From positions 186,001 through 250,000 of the forward strand of contig NZ_QFZZ01000007.1 in assembly GCF_005233515.1 (NCBI RefSeq): 64,000 nucleotides of DNA, given 5' to 3'. This document shows positions 16,938 through 25,304 of the stretch, one piece after another. Origin of the DNA: Pseudomonas sp. CFBP13508. GTDB lineage: Bacteria; Pseudomonadota; Gammaproteobacteria; Pseudomonadales; Pseudomonadaceae. The position numbers were made by a program, and so were the translations under genes. Numbering within the stretch: position 1 is the first letter of the stretch; each line of letters starts with the position of its first letter. The notes below the pieces were generated by a model. The model was not told the DNA's origin and made no database searches. It saw nothing but the letters and a program-made list of their open reading frames with translations.

Positions 16938-17201
16938 CTATGTCTGGCTATCGCCTTCATCATCCGGGTCATCGGTATCCGGATCGTCCGTGGTCGAGTC
17001 GTCGTCATCGGCGCTGCCACCCTGCCCCAGATCACCCGGTTCCGACTCGGACTTGGCGAGCATCAGCCCGCTATGCCCGACCTGCCCATTGAACGCCTGA
17101 GATTCGTGATCCTCGCACTCGGCCCACGCCGTTGCGGTGCCGAGGGACAGCATCACCATCACTTTCAACAACATCAAAATCCGTAGCAATCTGCTTTTCA
17201 T
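16938..17201 (-). CDS. Small secreted protein with acidic tail
   Basis: An 87-aa protein of unknown function. The signal peptide covers about residues 1-26 (MKSRLLRILMLLKVMVMLSL then ATAWAEC). The mature protein has one Cys and a strongly acidic C-terminus (SADDDDSTTDDPDTDDPDDE). I prefer the ATG at 17201, with GGAG 9 bases upstream, over the one at 17213. The Asp-rich tail could bind cations or be disordered; no family recognised. Confidence 0.65.
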   Translation of the reverse strand: MKSRLLRILMLLKVMVMLSLGTATAWAECEDHESQAFNGQVGHSGLMLAKSESEPGDLGQGGSADDDDSTTDDPDTDDPDDEGDSQT

Positions 17202-17360
17202 GGCCCACTCCATCCTGTTGCGCTAAGACATGCTTGCCGGACTGGCTCCGTGTGAAATCTAGTTGCGATCCGACCGGCTCACCACTTAGGACGCGACCGC
17301 GCAGGCAGAAATGCCATCGACCACCAGATTGCTTTCGAATAACCCCGATAACCGAAACAG

Positions 17361-18542
17361 CTAAGCGCCGCGCGTGGCCTGCCAGGTCAACGGAATGGAG
17401 ATCAACACCAGCAGCGCACTCATCAGCCAGACACTGTGCCCGCCAAACTGGCCGTAGAGCTGACCGCTGAGCACCGGTGACAACAACGCACTGGCGCTCC
17501 AGCTCATGAAGAACAGCCCGAAGTACTGACCGCTCTTGCCGCTCTGCGCAAACTGCATCGCCAGTACATTCAACGGGGGCATGAACAAGGCCTCGCCCAG
17601 CGTCCAGATCAGCGTCGACAGACAGACAAAAGCCAAGCCGGAACCGTACGGCAACATCCCCAATCCGCAGGCCAACAGCATACTGCCGACGAGCATTTGC
17701 CAACGCGAGCCCCAGCGTTCGACAGAGTGCGACAGCGGGATTTGCAAAGCGATCACCAACAGCGCATTGAGCCCGAACTGCCAGCCGATCGCTTCGGTGC
17801 TCAGGTGGTAGTAATCACGCAGATAATTGCCCAGCGTGCTGTAGACCGTGTCGAATGCAATGCCGAGCACGGCCGTCGCCGCCAGCAGCCAGAGGAACGG
17901 CTTGTCGCGATACGGCACGCTTGAGCCATCGGCGGATTCGTCTTCAACCACCAGCACCGACCGCCGCCACGTCGTGCGCACGAACCAGAGCAACGCCAGC
18001 ATCGTCATTGCCGCACTGACAAAAAACACCCAACGAAAATCCGCCTGCGCCAACACTCCGCCCGCCACCCCGGCAGCGGCCATGCCCAGATTACGCGCCA
18101 CCCGGCTCAGCGCTTGCGCACGGGAACGTTGCGCGACTTCGCAATACTCCATGATCAGCCGCTGATGCAACGTCCGAATCGCCCCATCGATGACACCGCT
18201 GAGCAACAACAAAGCGGCCAGCCACGGCACCTGCGTCACCAGCCCCAACAGCATCAGCACCCACACCGAAACGAAAAACAGCACCGCCGTCAGCCGCGCC
18301 GTGCGCACATGATCACTGAGCCAACCACCGAGCATCGAACCGCCCAGCAACCCCGCGCCATAGGCCGAGAGCAACCAGCCGACGGTTTCAATCGCCAGGC
18401 CCAATTCCTGACGCAGGTACAGCGCCATGAACAGCTTGACCATGGCGCTGAGGCGGTTGATGAACAACAGCGCCGCGAGGACCCAGGCCATGGGGGTGAA
18501 ATAGCCGTTGGGGCGCAGGAGTTGGGTCAGTCCTTTGAGCAT
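17361..18542 (-). CDS. MFS transporter
   Basis: A 393-aa protein with about twelve hydrophobic segments, a major-facilitator permease of the drug/metabolite efflux type. Between segments 2 and 3 is the MFS motif A equivalent GGSMLGGWLSDHVRTARLTA. The hydrophilic central loop (VLVVEDESADGSSVPYRDKP) separates two six-helix halves. The ATG at 18542 begins just before the first helix; a GTG at 18560 is possible but lacks a ribosome-binding site. Substrate unknown. Confidence 0.85.
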   Translation of the reverse strand: MLKGLTQLLRPNGYFTPMAWVLAALLFINRLSAMVKLFMALYLRQELGLAIETVGWLLSAYGAGLLGGSMLGGWLSDHVRTARLTAVLFFVSVWVLMLLGLVTQVPWLAALLLLSGVIDGAIRTLHQRLIMEYCEVAQRSRAQALSRVARNLGMAAAGVAGGVLAQADFRWVFFVSAAMTMLALLWFVRTTWRRSVLVVEDESADGSSVPYRDKPFLWLLAATAVLGIAFDTVYSTLGNYLRDYYHLSTEAIGWQFGLNALLVIALQIPLSHSVERWGSRWQMLVGSMLLACGLGMLPYGSGLAFVCLSTLIWTLGEALFMPPLNVLAMQFAQSGKSGQYFGLFFMSWSASALLSPVLSGQLYGQFGGHSVWLMSALLVLISIPLTWQATRGA

Positions 18543-18724
18543 GTAACGTCCGATGGGCACGAGGGTTTGCTGAACAGTAGACGGGTTGGATTGGAATGTC
18601 GTGGGGGTGAGGTCAGCCGAAGTAAAAACAGAGTATGGCTACGACGTAGAGGGAAAACGCCTTACGGAAAAATCGCCGCGCCCGGATTCAACTTGATTTT
18701 TCACGCGGCGTTAAAGACCAAAAG

Positions 18725-18873
18725 CCCCTCACCCTAACCCTCTCCCGGAGGGAGAGGGGACTGACCGTGGTGATTGGGCGAGGTACGCCGACCTGCAATA
18801 CCAAGTCGAATGCAGATTTTGAACAACCAACAGATCGGCTCCCTCTCCCTCGGGAGAGGGCTGGGGTGAGGGG
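18725..18873. repeat. Palindromic element, copy 2 (CTCACCCTAACCCTCTCCC family)
   Basis: Same architecture as copy 1, with interior TACGCCGACCTGCAATACCA and a TTTTGAA motif. It is followed 37 bp later by the long repeat, exactly as at 5030-5535. Confidence 0.85.
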
Positions 18874-18909
18874 CAGCAACAATGCAAATCAAAAGCCGAA
18901 AACCCACGC

Positions 18910-19232
18910 TTTTCACCACTCAATAGGCCGAGTGTCAGCTCGCCTGCTCTTGATCTTGATCCACCGGCGACGTCGGAAGGCTGAGCGGAGGGATTGATCC
19001 GGGTGTGGGAGCGCAGCGACCGTTTGACGAAGTCGAACACAGCGGAAGGAGGTGCAGCGAAGCAAACCGGAGCCGCTGCGCCCGGATCAGTCCCGGAGCG
19101 AAGGAACCCGAGCCTGCGAGGGCCGAACGCAGGAGCTAGCGTTTTTTGCTTACTTTTTTTGGCGCTTGTAAAAAAGTAAGTCGCCGTCAGGCGAAACCGT
19201 CAGCAGCCGCTACCGAAGCAACGGATATTCAC
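18910..19232 (+). repeat. Long dispersed repeat (about 325 bp), copy 2
   Basis: Nearly identical to 5212-5535. It retains the two terminal hairpins with altered but still pairing bases: 19149-19180 (CTTACTTTTTT / AAAAAGTAAG) and 19181-19194 (TCGCC / GGCGA). No supported gene inside. Confidence 0.85.
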
Positions 19233-19249
19233 CCAAAACGAAAAGCAAA

Positions 19250-19281
19250 GAAAAACCCCCAAGGCATTCACCTTGGGGGCT
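19250..19281 (-). terminator. Intrinsic terminator of prfC
   Basis: Stem CCCCCAAGG / CCTTGGGGG; on the minus strand a T-run follows. It lies 22 bases beyond the prfC stop. Confidence 0.85.
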
Positions 19282-19302
19282 TTCAGAAAAACAACTCAAA
19301 CC

Positions 19303-20886
19303 TTAATGATGCTCCCGCGTCGCGCGGAATTTCACATCCGGCCAGCGCTCTTCCATCAATGCCAGATTCACCCGCGTCGGCGCCAGGTAAGTCAGGTGAC
19401 CACCGCCATCCAGCGCGAGGTTCTCCACCGCCTTGTTGGAGAATTCCTCAAGCTTCTTCTTGTCGTCACACTCGATCCAGCGCGCCGAATACACGGTGAT
19501 CGGCTCATACGAGCACTCGACCTTGTATTCCTCTTTCAAGCGGCTGGCGACCACATCGAACTGCAGCACACCGACGGCGCCGAGAATGATGTCGTTGCTG
19601 CGCTCGGGGAAGAACACCTGCGTCGCGCCCTCTTCCGCCAACTGCTGCAAGCCCTGACGCAACTGCTTGGATTTCAGCGGATCACGCAGACGCACGCGAC
19701 GGAACAGTTCCGGGGCGAAGTGCGGGATGCCGGTGAAACCGAGGACTTCGCCTTCGCTGAAGGTGTCGCCGATCTGGATCGTGCCGTGGTTGTGCAGACC
19801 GATGATGTCGCCGGCGTAGGCCTCTTCCAGTTGCTCACGCTCGGAGGAGAAGAACGTCAGGGCGTCGCCGATGCGCACGTCCTTGCCGGTACGCACGTGG
19901 CGCATCTTCATGCCTTTTTCGTACTTGCCCGAGCAGATACGCATGAAGGCAATGCGGTCGCGGTGTTTCGGGTCCATGTTCGCCTGGATCTTGAAGATGA
20001 AGCCCGAGAACTTCTCTTCCACCGGCTCGACAGTACGCTCGTTGGCCACACGGGCCAGCGGACGCGGCGCCCAATCGACGACAGCATCGAGCACGTGGTC
20101 GACACCAAAATTGCCCAGCGCCGTACCGAAGAACACCGGGGTCAGTTGGCCGTCGAGGAATTCCTGCTGGTTGAATTCGTGGCAGGCGCCCTGCACCAGT
20201 TCCAGCTGTTCGATAAAGCGCTCGTACTCATCGCCCAGGTGCGCGCGCGCCTCGTCGGAGTCGAGTTTCTCGATGATCTTGGTTTCGGTGCGTTCGTGAC
20301 CGTGACCGGCGGTGTAGACAATGATGTAGTCGTCGGCCAGGTGATACACACCCTTGAAATCGCGGTAGCAACCGATCGGCCAGGTGATCGGCGCAGCCTT
20401 GATTTTCAGGACGGCTTCGATTTCGTCGAGCAGTTCGATCGGGTCGCGGATATCACGGTCGAGTTTGTTGATGAAGCTGACGATCGGCGTGTCACGCAGA
20501 CGGCAGACGTCCATCAGCGCAATGGTCCGTGGCTCTACACCCTTACCGCCGTCGAGCACCATCAAGGCCGAGTCCACCGCGGTCAGGGTGCGGTAGGTGT
20601 CTTCGGAGAAGTCTTCGTGGCCCGGGGTGTCGAGCAGGTTGATCATGTGTTCGCGATAGGGGAACTGCATGACCGACGTGGTAATGGAAATACCCCGCTG
20701 CTTCTCCATCTCCATCCAGTCGGATGTCGCATGGCGATCGGATTTACGGGATTTCACCGTACCGGCCACTGCAATCGCCTTGCCCATCAACAGGAGCTTT
20801 TCGGTGATCGTGGTTTTACCGGCATCGGGGTGGGAAATAATGGCGAAAGTGCGGCGTTTCGCGACTTCGGCGGCCTGTTGGGTCAT
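19303..20886 (-). CDS. prfC: Peptide chain release factor 3
   Basis: A 527-aa translational GTPase that recycles RF1/RF2 from the ribosome. G1 is SHPDAGKTTITEKLLL, G3 is DTPGHEDFSEDTYRTLTAVD, G4 is NKLDRDIRDP. The RF3 C-terminal domain fills the rest, and the length is the normal family length. ATG 20886. Monocistronic with its own terminator. Confidence 0.97.
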   Translation of the reverse strand: MTQQAAEVAKRRTFAIISHPDAGKTTITEKLLLMGKAIAVAGTVKSRKSDRHATSDWMEMEKQRGISITTSVMQFPYREHMINLLDTPGHEDFSEDTYRTLTAVDSALMVLDGGKGVEPRTIALMDVCRLRDTPIVSFINKLDRDIRDPIELLDEIEAVLKIKAAPITWPIGCYRDFKGVYHLADDYIIVYTAGHGHERTETKIIEKLDSDEARAHLGDEYERFIEQLELVQGACHEFNQQEFLDGQLTPVFFGTALGNFGVDHVLDAVVDWAPRPLARVANERTVEPVEEKFSGFIFKIQANMDPKHRDRIAFMRICSGKYEKGMKMRHVRTGKDVRIGDALTFFSSEREQLEEAYAGDIIGLHNHGTIQIGDTFSEGEVLGFTGIPHFAPELFRRVRLRDPLKSKQLRQGLQQLAEEGATQVFFPERSNDIILGAVGVLQFDVVASRLKEEYKVECSYEPITVYSARWIECDDKKKLEEFSNKAVENLALDGGGHLTYLAPTRVNLALMEERWPDVKFRATREHH

Positions 20887-21216
20887 GGGAAATCGCCTGG
20901 CGGTGATTCAAAAAAGGGCCGCGATTATAGCCCAACTCGCTGCAATAACCGAACCGTTGAGCACATTAAGGGTGGCCAAATGCTGCCGCAGATGGGAACC
21001 TTTTAAAGCACGGAGACGTCCATCCCCTGTTACGAACTTTCGTCAGGGGCTGAAAAATCAGCAAGTTAGCCTGACGAGGCTGCGCTCATGGCTCGCTTTC
21101 GCACCGCTTGGCCGGTGCTGGAAAACGGCTACTTTTCGCGAACGCTGACTCCGGCAGCCAGGAATGGCTTGCCACGCGGAGCAGCGCTCGCCGACTACAA
21201 AAAAAGGAGTCCGCCT
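20887..21216 (+). other. Intergenic region between prfC and the opuC-type operon
   Basis: No gene is supported. A hairpin CCCCTG / CAGGGG (21024-21049, with inner ACG / CGT) may lie in the leader of the osmoprotectant operon. The in-frame codons before the GTG at 21217 show no membrane-protein character and are taken as untranslated. Confidence 0.4.
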
Positions 21217-21933
21217 GTGGCTATCCGCTATGGCAAAGGGCTGATGGGAGGTGCGGTGGTGATCGCGCTCCTGGCCCTGCTGGTCCACTGGATCGGCATC
21301 AACACGATCGAACACTACCGCGACGATTTGTTGTTTTACCTGCAAGCTCATCTGATTCTCGTCCTCGCTTCCATGCTGGCCGCCCTTGTCGTGGGCATCC
21401 CCGCCGGTATCTTCCTCAGCCGCCCGAGCATGGTCGGCCGCGCCGAACGCTTCATGCAGATCTTCAATATCGGCAACACCGTGCCACCGCTGGCCGTGCT
21501 CGCGATTGCGCTGGGCATCCTCGGCATCGGCAGTGGGCCGGCGATTTTCGCCCTGTTCCTCGCCTCGCTGTTGCCGATCGTGCGCAACACCTATGAAGGC
21601 CTGAAAAATGTCCAGGGCTCGCTGAAGGAAGCCGCTGTCGGCATCGGCATGACCCCGCGCCAAGTGTTGTGGAAAGTCGAATTGCCCAACGCCGTGCCGA
21701 TTATCGTCGGTGGTGTGCGTGTCGCGCTGGCAATCAACGTCGGCACCGCGCCGCTGGCGTTCCTGATCGGCGCCAACAGCCTCGGCAGCCTGATCTTCCC
21801 CGGCATCGCCCTGAACAATCAGCCGCAACTGTTGCTCGGCGCCGCGTGCACCGCGCTGTTGGCGCTGTTGCTCGATGGCGTGGTCACCCTCGCCAGCCGT
21901 CTTTGGCTGGAACGCGGTCTGCGCCCGTCTTAA
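21217..21933 (+). CDS. opuCD: Osmoprotectant (glycine betaine/choline-type) ABC permease
   Basis: A 238-aa inner-membrane permease with BPD_transp_1 domain. Motifs: FNIGNTVPPLAVLAIALGIL, EAA-like region SLKEAAVGIGMTPRQVLWKV, INVGTAPLAFLIGANSLGSL. I chose the GTG start at 21217 because AAGGAG lies 7 bases upstream and the first helix follows at once. It heads a permease, binding protein, permease, ATPase operon like Pseudomonas opuC; the letter is assigned by that order. Confidence 0.85.
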   Translation: MAIRYGKGLMGGAVVIALLALLVHWIGINTIEHYRDDLLFYLQAHLILVLASMLAALVVGIPAGIFLSRPSMVGRAERFMQIFNIGNTVPPLAVLAIALGILGIGSGPAIFALFLASLLPIVRNTYEGLKNVQGSLKEAAVGIGMTPRQVLWKVELPNAVPIIVGGVRVALAINVGTAPLAFLIGANSLGSLIFPGIALNNQPQLLLGAACTALLALLLDGVVTLASRLWLERGLRPS

Positions 21934-21953
21934 GGCTTTGCGAAGGAATATTT

Positions 21954-22847
21954 ATGAAACGACTTAGCTTGATCTTAGGCTGCGTCCTGCTGTTCGCAGG
22001 AATCGCGCAAGCCGCTGAAAAACCGGTCATCCGCCTCGGCGCCCGGGTCTTCACAGAGCAGACCCTGCTCGCCGAAATCACCGCGCAATACCTGCGCAGC
22101 AAAGGCTATGACGCGCAGATCACCGGCGGTCTGGGCAGCAACCTCGCGCGCAGCGCCCACGAAAGTGGCCAATTGGACCTGCTCTGGGAATACACCGGCG
22201 TGTCGCTGGTGGCCTACAACCATGTCACCGAGAAACTCGACAGCGCGCAGTCCTACGCCCGGGTCAAAGAACTCGACGCGAAAAAAGGCCTGGTCTGGCT
22301 GACGCCGTCGAAATTCAGCAACACCTACGCCCTCGCTTTGCCGAAAAAAGTCGCCGAGCAATACCCGCAGATCGGCAATATCAGCCAGCTCAACGAAGTG
22401 CTGCGCGCCGAGGCCAAGACCAACCACCTGGTGGCGCTGGATACCGAGTTCGCCAACCGCTCCGACGGTCTCGACGGCATGGTCAAGCTCTACGACATGA
22501 ACCTGACCCGCAAGAACATCCGGCAGATGGACGCCGGCCTGGTCTACACCGCGCTGCGTAACGGTCAGGTATTTGCCGGTCTGGTCTACACCACCGATGG
22601 CCGCCTCAATGCCTTCGGCCTGAAATTGCTGGAAGACGACAAGCATTACTTCCCCGACTACACCGCCGCTCCCGTGGTGCGTCAGGCCACGCTGGACGCC
22701 AACCCGAAACTGGCCGAACAACTTAAGCCGCTGGCCGAACTGTTCGACGACGAAACCATGCGCCAACTCAACGCGCGGGTCGATGTCGACCACGAAAGCC
22801 CATCGTCCGTTGCCGCCGATTTCCTGCGCCAGCACCCATTGAATTAA
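21954..22847 (+). CDS. opuCC: Osmoprotectant ABC transporter substrate-binding protein
   Basis: A 297-aa periplasmic OpuAC-type protein; signal peptide 1-20 (MKRLSLILGCVLLFAGIAQA). Motifs: VRLG-like start IRLGARVFTEQTLLAEITAQ, GGLGSNLARSAHESGQLDLL, WEYTGVSL, DGRLNAFGLKLLEDDKHYFP. The substrate, by family, is a quaternary ammonium osmoprotectant. GAAGGA precedes the ATG; an in-frame extension overlapping the permease gene is rejected. Confidence 0.88.
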   Translation: MKRLSLILGCVLLFAGIAQAAEKPVIRLGARVFTEQTLLAEITAQYLRSKGYDAQITGGLGSNLARSAHESGQLDLLWEYTGVSLVAYNHVTEKLDSAQSYARVKELDAKKGLVWLTPSKFSNTYALALPKKVAEQYPQIGNISQLNEVLRAEAKTNHLVALDTEFANRSDGLDGMVKLYDMNLTRKNIRQMDAGLVYTALRNGQVFAGLVYTTDGRLNAFGLKLLEDDKHYFPDYTAAPVVRQATLDANPKLAEQLKPLAELFDDETMRQLNARVDVDHESPSSVAADFLRQHPLN

Positions 22848-22860
22848 GAGAGGAGAAGTC

Positions 22861-23514
22861 ATGGAATTCCTGAACGCCTTTTCCCATCTCGACTGGCAGC
22901 AGGTGATGCACCTGACCTGGCAGCACATTACCCTGGTCGGCATCGCCGTGACCCTGGCGATCGTCATCGGCGTGCCACTGGGCATCCTGATGACGCGCTT
23001 CCCCACCCTCGCCGGCCCGCTGCAAGCCAGCGCCACGGTGCTGCTGACCGTGCCGTCGATTGCCCTGTTCGGTCTGCTGCTGCCGTTCTACTCCAAGTTC
23101 GGCCAGGGCCTCGGGCCACTGCCAGCGATCACTGCCGTGTTCCTTTATTCACTGCTGCCGATCATGCGCAACACCTACCTCGCCCTGACCGGCGTCGAGC
23201 CGGGCATCCGCGAAGCTGCGCGCGGCATCGGCATGACCTTCGGCCAGCGCCTGCGCATGGTTGAACTGCCGATCGCGGTGCCGGTGATTCTTGCTGGCGT
23301 GCGCACCGCCGTGGTGATGAACATCGGCGTAATGACCATCGCCGCGACCATCGGCGCCGGCGGCCTCGGTGTGTTGATCCTCGCCTCCATCAGCCGCAGT
23401 GACATGTCGATGCTTATCGTCGGCGCGCTGCTGGTCAGTCTTCTGGCGATTTTCGCCGACCTGTTTCTCCAATGGCTGCAACGCTCGTTGACTCCAAAAG
23501 GACTCCTCAAATGA
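22861..23514 (+). CDS. opuCB: Osmoprotectant ABC permease (second)
   Basis: A 217-aa permease of about six hydrophobic segments. Motifs: LTVPSIALFGLLLPFYSKFG, EAA region GIREAARGIGMTFGQRLRMV, MNIGVMTIAATIGAGGLG. GAGGAG precedes the ATG, and the stop overlaps the ATPase start by 4 bp (ATGA). Confidence 0.88.
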   Translation: MEFLNAFSHLDWQQVMHLTWQHITLVGIAVTLAIVIGVPLGILMTRFPTLAGPLQASATVLLTVPSIALFGLLLPFYSKFGQGLGPLPAITAVFLYSLLPIMRNTYLALTGVEPGIREAARGIGMTFGQRLRMVELPIAVPVILAGVRTAVVMNIGVMTIAATIGAGGLGVLILASISRSDMSMLIVGALLVSLLAIFADLFLQWLQRSLTPKGLLK

Positions 23515-24668
23515 TCGAACTTCAAAACCTCAGCAAAACTTTCCAAAGCAACGGCAAAGATGTCAAAGCCGTGGACTCGGTAAGCCTGACCGTCAATGAA
23601 GGCGAGATCTGCGTGTTCCTCGGGCCATCGGGTTGCGGCAAAAGCACCACGCTGAAAATGATCAACCGCCTGATCAAACCGACCTCGGGCAAGATCCTCA
23701 TCAACGGCGAAGACACCACCGACCTGGACGAAGTGACGCTGCGCCGCAACATCGGCTATGTGATCCAGCAGATCGGTCTGTTCCCGAACATGACCATCGA
23801 AGAGAACATCGTCGTCGTGCCGAAACTGCTCGGCTGGGACAAACAGAAATGCCACGACCGCGCCCGCGAACTGATGAGCATGATCAAGCTCGAGCCCAAG
23901 CAGTATCTGCATCGCTACCCGCGTGAATTGTCCGGTGGTCAGCAACAGCGTATCGGCGTGATTCGTGCGCTTGCGGCTGACGCCCCGCTGCTGTTGATGG
24001 ACGAACCGTTTGGCGCGGTCGACCCGATCAACCGCGAGATGATCCAGAACGAATTCTTCGAGATGCAGCGCGCGCTGAACAAGACCGTGATCATGGTCAG
24101 CCACGACATCGACGAAGCGATCAAGCTGGGCGACAAGATCGCCATTTTCCGCGCCGGCAAGCTGCTGCAGATCGACCACCCGGACACCCTGCTGGCGCAT
24201 CCGGCGGATGACTTCGTCAGCAACTTCGTCGGCCAGGACAGCACGCTCAAACGCCTGCTGTTGGTGAAGGCCGAAGACGCGGCGGACAACGCGCCGTCGG
24301 TCAGCCCGGAAACCCCGGTGGCCGATGCGCTGGAGTTGATGGACGAGCATGACCGTCGCTACGTGGTGGTCACCTGCGCCGAGAACAAGGCGCTGGGTTA
24401 CGTGCGCCGTCGCGACCTGCATCGCCAGACCGGCACCTGCGCGCAATTCCTCCGTGAGTTCAACGCCACCGCAGCGTACGACGAGCACCTGCGCATCCTG
24501 TTGTCGCGCATGTACGAGTTCAACCGCGCCTGGCTGCCGGTGATGGATGCCGAACGGGTGTTCTTGGGCGAGGTGACGCAGGAATCGATCGCGGCGTACC
24601 TGAGCTCGGGACGTTCGCGGGGGATGAAGACCAGTATCGTCTCGCCGGCTGAAACCGTCGTCGCCTAA
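23511..24668 (+). CDS. opuCA: Osmoprotectant ABC ATPase with CBS domains
   Basis: A 385-aa ATPase: Walker A GPSGCGKSTTLKMINR, signature LSGGQQQRIGVIRALA, Walker B LLLMDEPFGAVDP. After about residue 255 there are two CBS-like repeats (SPETPVADALELMDEHDRRY and YDEHLRILLSRMYEFNRAWL), which in OpuA/OpuC ATPases sense ionic strength. It overlaps the preceding permease gene by 4 bp. CBS presence supports osmotic control. Confidence 0.92.
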   Translation: MIELQNLSKTFQSNGKDVKAVDSVSLTVNEGEICVFLGPSGCGKSTTLKMINRLIKPTSGKILINGEDTTDLDEVTLRRNIGYVIQQIGLFPNMTIEENIVVVPKLLGWDKQKCHDRARELMSMIKLEPKQYLHRYPRELSGGQQQRIGVIRALAADAPLLLMDEPFGAVDPINREMIQNEFFEMQRALNKTVIMVSHDIDEAIKLGDKIAIFRAGKLLQIDHPDTLLAHPADDFVSNFVGQDSTLKRLLLVKAEDAADNAPSVSPETPVADALELMDEHDRRYVVVTCAENKALGYVRRRDLHRQTGTCAQFLREFNATAAYDEHLRILLSRMYEFNRAWLPVMDAERVFLGEVTQESIAAYLSSGRSRGMKTSIVSPAETVVA

Positions 24669-24678
24669 AAATACAGAC

Positions 24679-24772
24679 CCTGTGGGAGCGAGCTTGCTCG
24701 CGAAAGCGAAATATCAGTCAACAACGATGTCGACTGTGAAAATGCCTTCGCGAGCAAGCTCGCTCCCACAGG
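24679..24772. repeat. REP pair (variant core)
   Basis: Inverted REP cores, here with AGCTTGCTCG instead of AGCCTGCTCG; both arms carry the change, so the pair stays complementary. Confidence 0.9.
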
Positions 24773-25074
24773 ATCTGCGTGATTATGTTGATCTCGCAGG
24801 GTGACAAAGAATCTCAACAGCCTCTCCTGCAAGAGCGTCGTCAATCCAGCTTCTTCAAGATCCAAATCCCCCTTCAACACCCTCTCTCGACGCCAACGTC
24901 GCCGATGTTGCCGCTATCACACTTACCCGCGATCTAGCTGCCAAAAGCCCCGAACGTGCAGATATGTTTAACACCTGAAAATTCGCCGGGAACATCTGCC
25001 CGTCATCTCGGTCGGGTAGAAGAAGTGATGAACGCGACGCACGTCAGAAGCGTGCAAAAACGCGACATTTTTAG

Positions 25075-25203
25075 TTGATCTCGCGCCCCTCACGCCCTAA
25101 AGTTCGCGCCGAACGTCCATGCTGGAAACGATCCATCCGGCTCAAGTACTGACGACGAGACAGCAAGGCCAAGGGATAGCTGCACATCTCTGGGCCTTTT
25201 TGC
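25075..25203 (+). ncRNA. Candidate terminated leader RNA or small RNA upstream of speC
   Basis: A sigma70-like promoter, TTGATC (25075-25080), 17-bp spacer, TAAAGT (25098-25103), is followed about 65 bases later by an intrinsic terminator hairpin (25166-25197: AGGCC...GGGAT with ATCTC...GGCCT) and a TTTTTT run. The predicted transcript is about 95 nt. It ends 102 bp before the speC start, so it may be an attenuator leader for speC or an independent sRNA. No recognised Rfam family by eye. Confidence 0.5.
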
Positions 25204-25304
25204 TTTCGGCGACATGCCTTGGGAAGTAGGCGAACCAAAGTGGGGATACGGAGGGCGTTCATGCACCCATTGTTTTTACGAGTTTGCCCATAGGAGCACC
25301 CAGC

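Noticed and set aside
18910..19232. Second long repeat as part of a prophage or genomic island edge
   Set aside because: No integrase, att-like duplication or phage genes lie between or outside the two copies; the interval holds core genes.
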